A stretch of 17,370 nucleotides of DNA, from assembly GCA_016870695.1 (NCBI GenBank), contig VGAV01000011.1, positions 1 to 17,370 on the forward strand, read 5' to 3'. The DNA comes from Actinomycetota bacterium. GTDB lineage: Bacteria > Actinomycetota > Actinomycetes > Actinomycetales > Microbacteriaceae. This document shows positions 1 to 6,948 of the stretch, one piece after another (positions within the stretch are counted from its first letter, which is position 1; every line of letters begins with the position of its first letter). The position numbers and the translations under genes were made by a program. The notes beneath the pieces were generated by a model. The model worked only from the letters and a program-made list of their open reading frames with translations, was not told the DNA's origin and ran no database searches.

Positions 1-285
1 CTCGCCGAGGCCCTCGCGCGCTGCGACGTCCCGCAGGTACGCCTGGATCTCGTGTCCGCCGGCGAAGGTGCGCGACCATCCGGCGTGCGGGTGGGCGGCG
101 AAGCTGTAGAGGTGGGCCGGGACATCGCACGCGACGCCGGGGTAGGTGTTGTCGCGCCAGGTGCCGCCGACGTCGTCGGCGCGCTCGAGGACGACGATGT
201 CGTCGCGCCCGGCGCGCCGCAGGGCGCCCGCCATGCCGAGCCCGGCGATCCCGGCTCCGACGATGGCGACGTCGACGACGGTCAC
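1..285 (-). CDS. Flavin-dependent monooxygenase (class B / Baeyer-Villiger-like), N-terminal part
   Basis: Only the first 95 codons are in the window; the gene runs off the left edge. The visible protein begins with a Rossmann FAD-binding motif (VAIVGAGIAG, residues 6-15, pattern GxGxxG) and an acidic strand end (VVLER). It then has GGTWRDNTYPGVACDVP, the block that follows the FAD fold in flavin-containing and Baeyer-Villiger monooxygenases. Members use FAD and NADPH to insert one oxygen from O2 into ketones or heteroatoms. The GTG start is chosen because it overlaps the stop codon of the upstream fbiC-like gene as GTGA (282-285), which implies translational coupling. The NADPH domain and the family fingerprint motif lie outside the window, so the exact class and substrate are unknown. 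Confidence 0.85.
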   Translation of the reverse strand, partial: MTVVDVAIVGAGIAGLGMAGALRRAGRDDIVVLERADDVGGTWRDNTYPGVACDVPAHLYSFAAHPHAGWSRTFAGGHEIQAYLRDVAAREGLGE

Positions 286-2738
286 GCGGGGGACCCCGCC
301 GACCCGGTCGTGCGGACGTCCGCCGAAACGCGGTAGTCGGTCGTCCGCAGGCGGAAGGGCCGCATCAGGCTGCGCGCGAGACGCTCGGCGTCGGGGACGG
401 GCAGCTCGTTCCCGTGCTCGATGCCGGTGTCGGGGAGGACGCGCCCGTCGTAGAGGGTGCCGCCCAGGTCGTCGCCGCCCGACCGCAGCAGCACGGCCGC
501 AGTCTCGCGGCCCACCCGGGTCCAGGGGATCTGCACGTGCGGGATGCTGCCGGACAGCAGCAGCCGCGACACGGCGACCATGGCGCGGTGCTCGTCCCGG
601 GCCGCCCGACCCTCGACCAGGGGAACGTCGCCGCCGGGCAGCGGGATCGGCACGAACTCGGCGAAGCCGCGGGTCCGCCCCTGGATCTCGCGCAGACGCC
701 GGAGGTGGGCGATGCGCTCGGCCGAAGTCTCGACGTGCCCGTAGAACAGGACCGACGTCGAGCGGAACCCGGCGCGATGCGCCGCCGTGATCGTCTCCAC
801 CCATCGGTCGATGTCGAGATCGCCGGGTGCGATCCGCTCGCGCACGCGCTCGCTGAGCACCTTCACCCCCGTGCCGGGAACGGTGTCGACGCCGGCGTCG
901 CGCATCGCGGCGAGGGCGCCGTCGAGTCCGAGCCCCCCGCGTTCGGCGAGGTCCACGACGTCCTGCGGACGGTACGCGTGGACATGGATGCCACCAGCCC
1001 CACGCTTCACGGCCCGGACGATGTCGAGGTAGGCCGTCGGTTCGACGTCGTCGGGCAGACGGCCCTGCACGCAGATCTCGGTCGCGCCGAGCCCGGCGGC
1101 GTCGGCCGCGATGGCCGCCGCGTCGTCGAGGTCGAACTCGCCCTCCGCCGTCCGCCCGCCCGGACGGAAGCCCGTGGACGTCAGGTTGCGGTTCTGCACC
1201 AGGGTGACCGGCTCGCCGACGGTGTACCGGCGCGCGTCGTCGGCGGCGGCGGTGAGGGCGTCGAGGTCGTCGCCGGTCGCGTGGAGCAGCCGGACCCAGT
1301 CGGCGTCGTCGAGCGCGAGCGGGTCGGCCGCCGCCCGCTCGGCGAGGCGCCCGACACCGGGATCTCCGGCGCTGTGACCGCCCGGCCCGGCGCCGCGAGC
1401 GTCGGGGGAGGAGGAGATGTCGCGAACGGAGGACGTTCCGGTGGCGGGAGATCCTCCCTCCGCGTCTTCCCCTCCCGTCGCGCGCCGACCCGCGCCGAGA
1501 GGGAGGACGTCGGCGGCGAGGCCCATGGCATCCCTCAGCTCCCGGACGGGGCCGTGCAGGGCCGGGTCGATCCACCGGTCCGGGTCCGCGAGGTACTCGG
1601 GGTGCGCCGTCAGGCGCTCGCGGAGCTCGAAGCCGTGGTCGGCGGTCGCGGCGGCGAGGTCGTCGATGTGCGGCCAGGGGCGTTCCGGGTTGACGTGGTC
1701 GGCGGTGAGCGGCGACACCCCGCCCCAGTCGTCGATGCCGGCGCCGAGGAGCAGTCCGAGCTCGCGCGGGTCGGAGAGGTTCGGCGGGACCTGGATGCGC
1801 ATGTCGGGTCCGAGCACCAGGCGTGCGACCGCGACCGTCGCGAGGTACTCGGCCGTGTCGGCATCCGGAGCCCCCTGCATCGCGGTGCGGGGCTTGGCCC
1901 GGAAATTCTGGACGATGACCTCCTGCACATGCCCGTGCCGGTCGTCGCTCTCGCGCAGGGCGACCAGCGACTCGGCGCGGTCGCGGACGGTCTCGCCGAT
2001 GCCGACGAGGATGCCGGTCGTGAACGGGATGCCGGCGGCCCCGGCGTCGTCGATGACCTTCAGACGCAGTGCGGGGTCCTTGTCGGGGGAGCCGTAGTGG
2101 ACCTGCCCGGGCTCCTCGAACAGTCGGCGCGAGGTCGTCTCGAGCATCATGCCCATCGAGGGCGCGACGGGACGCAGCATCGCGAGCTCGTCGGGGAGCA
2201 TGACGCCGGGGTTGGCGTGCACGAGCATGCCCGTCTCGGCGGTGATCAGGCGCGCGATGTGGGCCACGTACTCGACGGTCGAGGCGAAGCCGTGCGCGTC
2301 GAGCCAGGCCCGGGCCTCCGGCCAGCGGTCCTCGGGGCGGTCGCCGAGGGTGAGCAGCGCCTCCTTGCACCCCAGGGACTGGCCCTGCCGGACGACCGTG
2401 AGCACCTGCTCGGGACTCATGTAGGTCGGCTTGCGCAGCAGGCTCAGCTGCCCGGGGGTGTCGACGAAGATGCAGTAGTGACAGCGGTCGCGGCACAGGG
2501 TCGTCAGCGGGACGAAGACTTTGCGCGAGTAGGTGACGACGCCCGGACGTCCGGCGCGCTCGAGGCCGACGTCCCGCAGGGCCGCCGCCGCGGGGAGCAG
2601 CCGGTCGAGCGGCGCGTGCAGCAGCATCTCGGCCTCGTCGACGGTGGGGCGGTGCCCGTTCGTCACGCGAGTGAGGGGATCGTCGATCGAGGCGCCTCGG
2701 GCCGGTGCGACCTGCGGCGCAGCGCTGCCCGTGCTCAT
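282..2738 (-). CDS. fbiC: FO synthase-like fusion protein (CofG-CofH), CofH half lacking its radical-SAM cysteines
   Basis: An 818-residue protein with the layout of FbiC, which makes FO, the deazaflavin precursor of coenzyme F420, from tyrosine and 5-amino-6-ribitylaminouracil. Residues ~65-390 are the CofG half and keep the radical-SAM motif CRDRCHYC (C82, C86, C89). A ~60-residue Gly/Ala/Ser-rich linker (~405-465) joins it to a CofH-like half (~470-800). That half keeps ATEICVQG, HVHAYRPQD, DTVPGTGVKVL, FYGHVETS, FAEFVPIPLP and DDLGGTL, all recognisable FbiC/CofH blocks. Where FbiC proteins have NRNINFTNICYTGCRFC, this one reads NRNLTSTGFRPGGRTAE (516-532), with no cysteine in this or neighbouring frames. 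CofH activity from this polypeptide is therefore doubtful. The ATG start directly follows a TAGCCT -10 element, suggesting a leaderless mRNA. The stop overlaps the next gene. Confidence 0.88.
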   Translation of the reverse strand: MSTGSAAPQVAPARGASIDDPLTRVTNGHRPTVDEAEMLLHAPLDRLLPAAAALRDVGLERAGRPGVVTYSRKVFVPLTTLCRDRCHYCIFVDTPGQLSLLRKPTYMSPEQVLTVVRQGQSLGCKEALLTLGDRPEDRWPEARAWLDAHGFASTVEYVAHIARLITAETGMLVHANPGVMLPDELAMLRPVAPSMGMMLETTSRRLFEEPGQVHYGSPDKDPALRLKVIDDAGAAGIPFTTGILVGIGETVRDRAESLVALRESDDRHGHVQEVIVQNFRAKPRTAMQGAPDADTAEYLATVAVARLVLGPDMRIQVPPNLSDPRELGLLLGAGIDDWGGVSPLTADHVNPERPWPHIDDLAAATADHGFELRERLTAHPEYLADPDRWIDPALHGPVRELRDAMGLAADVLPLGAGRRATGGEDAEGGSPATGTSSVRDISSSPDARGAGPGGHSAGDPGVGRLAERAAADPLALDDADWVRLLHATGDDLDALTAAADDARRYTVGEPVTLVQNRNLTSTGFRPGGRTAEGEFDLDDAAAIAADAAGLGATEICVQGRLPDDVEPTAYLDIVRAVKRGAGGIHVHAYRPQDVVDLAERGGLGLDGALAAMRDAGVDTVPGTGVKVLSERVRERIAPGDLDIDRWVETITAAHRAGFRSTSVLFYGHVETSAERIAHLRRLREIQGRTRGFAEFVPIPLPGGDVPLVEGRAARDEHRAMVAVSRLLLSGSIPHVQIPWTRVGRETAAVLLRSGGDDLGGTLYDGRVLPDTGIEHGNELPVPDAERLARSLMRPFRLRTTDYRVSADVRTTGSAGSPA

Positions 2739-2744
2739 CGCTCC

Positions 2745-2750
2745 AGGCTA
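2745..2750 (-). promoter_or_regulatory. -10 element of fbiC-like gene, probably leaderless
   Basis: On the minus strand TAGCCT ends seven bases before the ATG, so transcription would start at or next to the start codon. No convincing -35 hexamer is visible. TANNNT -10 elements directly before start codons are common in actinobacteria. This is inference from spacing only. Confidence 0.45.
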
Positions 2751-2832
2751 TCCCTCCGCTTGCGCATCCGGGTCGGGGCGCGATCGTTGCGCTCTTGTGA
2801 GGTGGACGACCGGGAACGGCCGGGGGCGCTGG

Positions 2833-2838
2833 CAGACT
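2833..2838 (+). promoter_or_regulatory. Possible -10 element of the 129-residue gene
   Basis: CAGACT ends eight bases before the ATG at 2846, and there is no good ribosome-binding site before that start. A leaderless transcript would explain both. The hexamer is a weak match to TANNNT (C for T at the first position), so this is tentative. Confidence 0.25.
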
Positions 2839-2845
2839 GGATGCC

Positions 2846-3235
2846 ATGGTGACCCTGCTGCTGGACTCGACGCAGCTCGAGGTGGTGCTCTCGCCGACCG
2901 AGCGTGCGATGTCATTCCGCAAACGGAATATCGTCGTGCCGCGCGACACCATCGAACGCGTGCAGCTCACCGACGACGCCTGGACGTGGCTGCGCGGCGT
3001 CCCGAACCCGGGTGTCAACGTGCCCGTGGTCGGGGCGATGGGCACGTGGAAGTCGGCCGGGGGGAACGACTTCGTCATCATCCGCGGGCGCAAGCCGAGC
3101 GTCGTCGTCGACCTGCAGCGGCACGACGAGTTCGAGCGTCTGATTCTGACGACGAAGCACGGCATCGCCCTGCTGAAGGCGCTGCGTCTGGATGTCGCCG
3201 CCGAGCCCGAGGACGTTGCCGACATCGTCGACTGA
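2846..3235 (+). CDS. Conserved-looking small cytoplasmic protein, function unknown
   Basis: A 129-residue protein without signal peptide, membrane segment or cysteine. It alternates short predicted strands with loops (VTLLLDSTQLEVVLSPTE; FRKRNIVVPRDTIERVQL; DDAWTWLRGVPNPGVNVPVV; FVIIRGRKPSVVVDL; RLILTTKHGIALLKAL) and ends in a helix. The pattern recalls small bacterial PH-like proteins of actinobacteria, in which 'RKNIVVPR' and 'WTWLRGV' type blocks recur, but I cannot name a family and infer no function. It stands alone: divergent from fbiC across 107 bases, and separated from the downstream GH43 gene by that gene's own promoter. The ATG start is the first in frame and is preceded by a possible leaderless -10. 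Confidence 0.8.
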   Translation: MVTLLLDSTQLEVVLSPTERAMSFRKRNIVVPRDTIERVQLTDDAWTWLRGVPNPGVNVPVVGAMGTWKSAGGNDFVIIRGRKPSVVVDLQRHDEFERLILTTKHGIALLKALRLDVAAEPEDVADIVD

Positions 3236-3285
3236 CCACCCACGGCGGCTGTTCCCGAGAGGCCGGCGATGAGGACGCGACGCGC

Positions 3286-3303
3286 ATTGTTACCGAGAAC
3301 AAT
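3286..3303. promoter_or_regulatory. LacI-type operator before GH43 gene A
   Basis: An 18-base inverted repeat, ATTGTT-ACCGAG-AACAAT, with perfect 6-base arms. It overlaps the -35 hexamer and spacer of the GH43-A promoter, a position suited to repression. It matches the sites at 9685-9700 and 9763-9778 in the shape TGTT-R-CCG-NN-AACA. A partial copy (TGTTCCCGAGA) lies 38 bases upstream at 3250-3260. LacI-family regulators of sugar genes in actinobacteria use similar palindromes; the regulator itself is not in this window. Confidence 0.65.
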
Positions 3304-3315
3304 TTGCGCTAACCT
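3287..3315 (+). promoter_or_regulatory. Promoter of GH43 gene A
   Basis: TTGTTA (-35, 3287-3292) and TAACCT (-10, 3310-3315) are separated by 17 bases. The operator palindrome covers the -35 and part of the spacer. Transcription would begin near 3322, leaving a leader of about 80 bases. Confidence 0.5.
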
Positions 3316-3339
3316 GCTCGGACCCGCACACCTCGCAAC

Positions 3340-3359
3340 CGGGTTCGACGCCGAACCCG
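3340..3359 (+). other. Leader hairpin in GH43-A mRNA
   Basis: CGGGTTCG and CGAACCCG pair perfectly (8 bp) around a 4-base loop. The element lies in the predicted 5' leader. A second, smaller hairpin (3384-3396, TCCTT/AAGGG arms, one G-U pair) covers part of the ribosome-binding site GGAAGGG. A role in translation control or mRNA stability is possible but not shown. Confidence 0.4.
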
Positions 3360-3403
3360 AGAAGGCCGCGTCGCCGTCGACCGTCCTTCGGAAGGGATCG
3401 TCG

Positions 3404-6349
3404 ATGTCGCCCCTACCCCCGTCCTCGCGCGCGACCCCCGGACGCCTGCCGCGCCGGACGCTCGCCGTGTCGGTCGCCGCCGCGTGCCTCAGCGCGCTGC
3501 TGGCCCCGGTGCCCGCCGCGACCGCGGCCGTCTCCGTGCCCGCGCCCGTCCTGGACTACACGTTCGACCAGCTCGCGGCCAGCCCGGCCGACGGCGCCGT
3601 CATCGCCGACGCCGCCCCCGGGAATCACCCCGGCACCGTCGTGAACGCGGGCGCCTCGAGCGTCGCCGGACCCTCGGGCGCTGCCGCTGACAAGGCGCTG
3701 TCGCTCCCGGGCGGGGCGAGCACGGCCGCCGCACCGCACGTGCGGATCGCTCCCGGTCTCATCCCGGCGGGAACCGCCGACGTGACGATGTCCGCGTGGA
3801 TCCGCTGGAGCGGAGCCCCGCAGTGCACGTGGCCGTTCACCCTCGGCTCGAGCGTGAACGCGCACATCCTCGCCACCACGCAGTGCGGCAACGCCGGGTA
3901 CGGCGCGATCAAGAACGGCGCGGAGGTGCGCGCCTCGGGAACGGCCCCGGTCGCCGCGTCGCGCTGGGTGCACATGGCCGTCGTCGTCACGGGCGGCACG
4001 TCCGTCGCCACCTACCTCGACGGCACCCTCGTCGGCCAGGCGGCCACGAGCTACACCGCCTCGGCCGCCATCGGCAGCTCGACCTTCTCCGGCTACCTCG
4101 GCAAGTCGTTCTACGGTCCAGACGCCTATTGGGCCGGGGCCATCGACGAGGTGAAGGTGTGGACGTCCGCCCTGTCGGCCGCGCAGCTCCAGCAGACCGA
4201 GAGCGACGTGCACGCGGGGATCGCCCGCGGCGACGCCGCCGTCTCGCTCGGCGACACCTCCCGCGTGACCTCCGACCTCGCCTTGCCGACCACCGGCGCG
4301 GGCGGCTCGACCCTCACGTGGACCTCCAGCGACCCCGCCGTCGTCAGCACCACCGGTGCCGTGACCCGCCCGGTCGCCGGGTCCGCCGACGCGACCGTCG
4401 TCCTGACGCCCACGGCCACCCACGGTGGCGCCGCCGTCGCGGGAGGGGGCATCACCGTCACCGTCCCGGCCTACGCCGCCGGGGACAGCGCCGAGGCCGA
4501 GCTCGCCCGCGCGGTGGCCGACGCCGTCGCCGCCGAGCCCGCGCTGGCCGGGCCGATCCGCGGCAGCGTCACCTTGCCGACGACCGGCGCGGACCTCGAC
4601 GCCACCGCGACCCGCCCGGGTGCGGCGAAGGCCGCGATCTCGTGGTCCTCGTCGAACGAGGCCATCCTGTCGACCGTCGACGAGGGGACGGCGCCGAACG
4701 TCGTCGCCAAGGGGGCGGTGACGCGTCCGGCGACCGACACGCAGATCACGCTGACCGCGACGGTGACCGTGACGGGAGCGGCATCCGTCACCCGCACCCT
4801 CGCGCGGACGGTCCCGGCTGCGGCCCCCGTGGCCGCCGGCGACCTCGACGCGTACATGTTCGCGTACTTCACCGGCGACAACATCGAGGGCGAGAAGATC
4901 CGCTTCGCCACCTCCGACGGCAACGACTCGCTGCGCTGGAAGACCCTCAACGACGCCCAGCCCGTGCTGACCTCCACCAAGGGCACGATGGGCCTGCGCG
5001 ACCCGTTCATCCTCCGCTCGAAGGAAGGCGACCGGTTCTTCCTGCTGGCCACGGACCTCTCCGTCGGCCGGAGCGGCTGGGGCGGTTCGACCGATCGCGG
5101 CAGCCACTTCCTCGAGATCTGGGAGTCGACCGACCTCGTCAACTGGGGCGAGCAGCGGCACGTCGAGGTCAACCTGCCCACCACCGGCATGACCTGGGCG
5201 CCCGAGGCGATCTACGACGAGAGCATCGAGGCCTACACCGTCTACTGGACCTCGACGGTGTTCGCCGACGACGCCCGCACCATGCCGGACGGCAACGGCC
5301 CGCAGATCCTGCTGTCGACGACCCGCGACTTCCGCGACTTCACCACGCCCGAGCCGTGGTTCACGGCGGCGGACGTCCCGGGACTGGTCCAGGGCAACGG
5401 TCTGATCGACTCGACCGTCCTCAAGGAGGGCGACACCTGGTACCGGTTCACGAAGGCGACCGAGCGCACCGGCTGCGCATCGCCCGACATCATCGGACAG
5501 AAGTCGACCGACCTGCGCGCCACGACCGCGTCGGGCGCCTGGTCGCTCATCGACACCTGCATCGGCCGCACGGCCGGGACCCCCGAGGTCGAGGGGCCGG
5601 AGATCTTCAAGGCCAACGAGGGCGACCGCGCGGGCTACAGGTACTTCCTGTGGGTCGACAACTACGGCGGCCGCGGGTACATCCCGCTCGGCACGAACTC
5701 GCTCGAGGGCGACATCCAGTGGACGATCCCCAGCAGCTTCTCGCTGCCGGCCTCGCCCCGCCACGGTTCGATCCTGGCCATCACGGCCGAGGAGCGCGAC
5801 GCCCTCGCGGCGAAGTGGAACCCGTCGCTGCTGGTGACCTCGGTCGACCCGGTCTCCATCACCGTGCAGGCCGGCGCCGGCGAGGTGGCGCTCCCCGCCA
5901 CCGTGCAGGCCACCTTCACGGACGGGCACCGCGAGACGGTCGCCGTCACGTGGGACAAGGCCGACCTCTCCTCGCTGAAGAAGGCCGGCGACACCGTCCA
6001 GGTGCGCGGGCAGCTGGCGAACTCGGCCGCGACCCCGGCGATCGCGACGGTCACCGCGACGGCTCCCCCCGGACCCGCCGTCAGCGCCGTCGTCTCGACG
6101 CGCTGCGTCGCGGGCAAGGTGGTGCTGACCACACGGGCGACCAACGACAGCGACGCGGCCGCGGACATCACGGTGCGCTCGGCGTGGGGAACGAAGACCC
6201 ACCGCGCCGTCGCACCCGGTGCCACGGTCTCGACCGCGACCACCGTCCGGGCCTCGGCGGTCGATGCCGGCTCGGTCGAGGTGACGGCCACGGGCGCCTC
6301 CGGCTCCCGCACCATCACCGCCTCGTTCGCGGCGGCCAGCTGCCGCTGA
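3404..6349 (+). CDS. Secreted multidomain GH43 glycosidase A
   Basis: A 981-residue exported protein. The ATG at 3404 is chosen over upstream in-frame codons because it follows GGAAGGG and opens a proper signal peptide: basic N-terminus, LAVSVAAACLSALLAPVPAATA core, cleavage near residue 43. Then come a LamG-like fold (~47-268), two bacterial Ig-like domains with WTSSDP and WSSSNE motifs (~275-475), a GH43 propeller (~479-805), a Big_4-like domain (~805-885) and the shared C-terminal domain (893-981, RCVAGK to final SCR). Likely GH43 catalytic residues are D533 (GLRDP), D669 (LIDSTV) and E730 (VEGPEI), with family-like spacing; WAPEA is also present. GH43 enzymes release arabinose or xylose from side chains or backbones of plant polysaccharides. 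The substrate here cannot be told. It is controlled by the operator at 3286-3303 and ends in a strong hairpin. Confidence 0.9.
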   Translation: MSPLPPSSRATPGRLPRRTLAVSVAAACLSALLAPVPAATAAVSVPAPVLDYTFDQLAASPADGAVIADAAPGNHPGTVVNAGASSVAGPSGAAADKALSLPGGASTAAAPHVRIAPGLIPAGTADVTMSAWIRWSGAPQCTWPFTLGSSVNAHILATTQCGNAGYGAIKNGAEVRASGTAPVAASRWVHMAVVVTGGTSVATYLDGTLVGQAATSYTASAAIGSSTFSGYLGKSFYGPDAYWAGAIDEVKVWTSALSAAQLQQTESDVHAGIARGDAAVSLGDTSRVTSDLALPTTGAGGSTLTWTSSDPAVVSTTGAVTRPVAGSADATVVLTPTATHGGAAVAGGGITVTVPAYAAGDSAEAELARAVADAVAAEPALAGPIRGSVTLPTTGADLDATATRPGAAKAAISWSSSNEAILSTVDEGTAPNVVAKGAVTRPATDTQITLTATVTVTGAASVTRTLARTVPAAAPVAAGDLDAYMFAYFTGDNIEGEKIRFATSDGNDSLRWKTLNDAQPVLTSTKGTMGLRDPFILRSKEGDRFFLLATDLSVGRSGWGGSTDRGSHFLEIWESTDLVNWGEQRHVEVNLPTTGMTWAPEAIYDESIEAYTVYWTSTVFADDARTMPDGNGPQILLSTTRDFRDFTTPEPWFTAADVPGLVQGNGLIDSTVLKEGDTWYRFTKATERTGCASPDIIGQKSTDLRATTASGAWSLIDTCIGRTAGTPEVEGPEIFKANEGDRAGYRYFLWVDNYGGRGYIPLGTNSLEGDIQWTIPSSFSLPASPRHGSILAITAEERDALAAKWNPSLLVTSVDPVSITVQAGAGEVALPATVQATFTDGHRETVAVTWDKADLSSLKKAGDTVQVRGQLANSAATPAIATVTATAPPGPAVSAVVSTRCVAGKVVLTTRATNDSDAAADITVRSAWGTKTHRAVAPGATVSTATTVRASAVDAGSVEVTATGASGSRTITASFAAASCR

Positions 6350-6356
6350 CCGGCTC

Positions 6357-6406
6357 ACGCCGAGACGGGCGGAGAGGGTGGCACCCCTCTTCGCCCGCCT
6401 CGGCGT
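6357..6406 (+). terminator. Long hairpin after GH43 gene A
   Basis: The outer stem ACGCCGAG/CTCGGCGT is perfect (8 bp). An inner stem CGGGCG/CGCCCG and a further AGAGGG/CCCTCT stem continue it, giving about 20 pairs with one mismatch and one wobble. No T-run follows, as is usual for actinobacterial terminators. The small gene at 6437 lies beyond it, so partial read-through or mRNA 3'-end protection are alternatives. Confidence 0.6.
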
Positions 6407-6436
6407 CCTGCGCATGACACCCCCGGAGAAGACCCC

Positions 6437-6613
6437 ATGACCCGCCGCCAGATCCTCACCGCCCTCGCCCACGGACTCCTCGTCACGTCGGCCGTCGCCC
6501 CTGCGGTCGCCGCTGCGACGCCCGCGGACGAGATCTGCGCCTCGATCTACGAGATCGACAGCGCCGAGCCCGACACCCTCCTCATCAACGGCCGCGCCTT
6601 CCTCCTCGAGTAG
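6437..6613 (+). CDS. Small secreted peptide, 58 residues, unknown
   Basis: A short open frame with a good ribosome-binding site (GGAGAAG, six bases before the ATG) and a clear signal peptide: MTRRQ, then a hydrophobic stretch (ILTALAHGLLVTSAVAPAVA) and an AxA cleavage area near residue 27. The mature part is only ~30 residues, acidic, with one cysteine (EICASIYEIDSAEP) and an end of LLINGRAFLLE. It lies 87 bases after GH43 gene A, beyond that gene's hairpin, and could be cotranscribed by read-through. No family is recognised. The TAG stop is followed in the same frame by Cys/Arg codons of the triplet tract up to a TGA near 6795. It might be a complete microprotein or the truncated start of a longer exported protein. 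Confidence 0.5.
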   Translation: MTRRQILTALAHGLLVTSAVAPAVAAATPADEICASIYEIDSAEPDTLLINGRAFLLE

Positions 6614-6631
6614 GCCCTCCCGCTCGAGGCG

Positions 6632-6785
6632 TGCTGCCGCTGCCGCTGCTGCTGCCGCTGCCGCCGCTGCTGCCGCCGCTGCTGCTGCTGCCGCTGCCGC
6701 TGCCGCCGCTGCCGCTGCCGCCGCTGCCGCTGCCGCTGCTGCGGCCGCTGCTGCTGCCGCTGCCGCCGCTGCTGCTGCCGGCGCT
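6632..6785. repeat. CTG/CCG triplet-repeat tract (about 150 bases)
   Basis: About 51 consecutive triplets are CTG or CCG on the plus strand, broken essentially only by one CGG near 6742. The three plus frames would read Leu/Pro, Ala or Cys/Arg; the minus frames Gln/Arg, Ala or Gly/Ser. None has a start context or homology that makes it look coding. It lies between the converging small peptide gene and GH43 gene B. CTG·CAG and CCG·CGG runs form hairpins and slip in replication, so length variation is expected. Confidence 0.9.
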
Positions 6786-6788
6786 CTT

Positions 6789-6853
6789 GGCGCTGACTTC
6801 TCCCAGATGTACGCCGGGGTGGTCCTGCGGCGTGCATTTGCGCCCAGTCAGCG
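6789..6853 (+). repeat. Intergenic palindromic repeat, copy 1
   Basis: A ~65-base element whose two ends form an imperfect inverted repeat (about 19 of 26 positions). It begins GGCGCTGACTTCTCCCAGAT and closes with GCGCCCAGTCAGCG. The same element, about 80% identical by hand alignment, occurs in reverse orientation at 16589-16653. It sits at the 3' side of converging genes, like REP-type elements. Confidence 0.7.
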
Positions 6854-6910
6854 TTCGTCCGAGGGGGCGCGGGAGCGCGGCATCCCTGCCCGACGCCCGG
6901 ACACGACGAA

Positions 6911-6938
6911 GGCGCCGACCCCCGAAGGGACCGGCGCC
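6911..6938 (-). terminator. Terminator of GH43 gene B
   Basis: Read on the minus strand, GGCGCCGGTCCC and GGGGTCGGCGCC pair over 12 positions (two G-U pairs) around a TTCG loop, the very stable UUCG tetraloop. It starts 11 bases after the stop codon of GH43 gene B. A short T-poor tail follows. Confidence 0.75.
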
Positions 6939-6948
6939 TCCCGGGGCG

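Noticed and set aside
414..2852. An open frame of about 800 codons opposite fbiC
   Set aside because: It is the antisense mirror of a high-GC gene. It has repetitive Arg/Gly/Val/Asp composition and no domain motif, while the opposite strand has clear FbiC blocks.
3413..6472. An open frame of about 1000 codons opposite GH43 gene A
   Set aside because: Gly/Arg/Asp-rich mirror frame without motifs; the plus strand encodes a signal peptide and an intact GH43 catalytic triad.
6632..6853. Possible CRISPR-like or other spaced repeat array
   Set aside because: The tract is a continuous triplet repeat without unique spacers, and the adjacent palindrome occurs once here. There are no cas genes.
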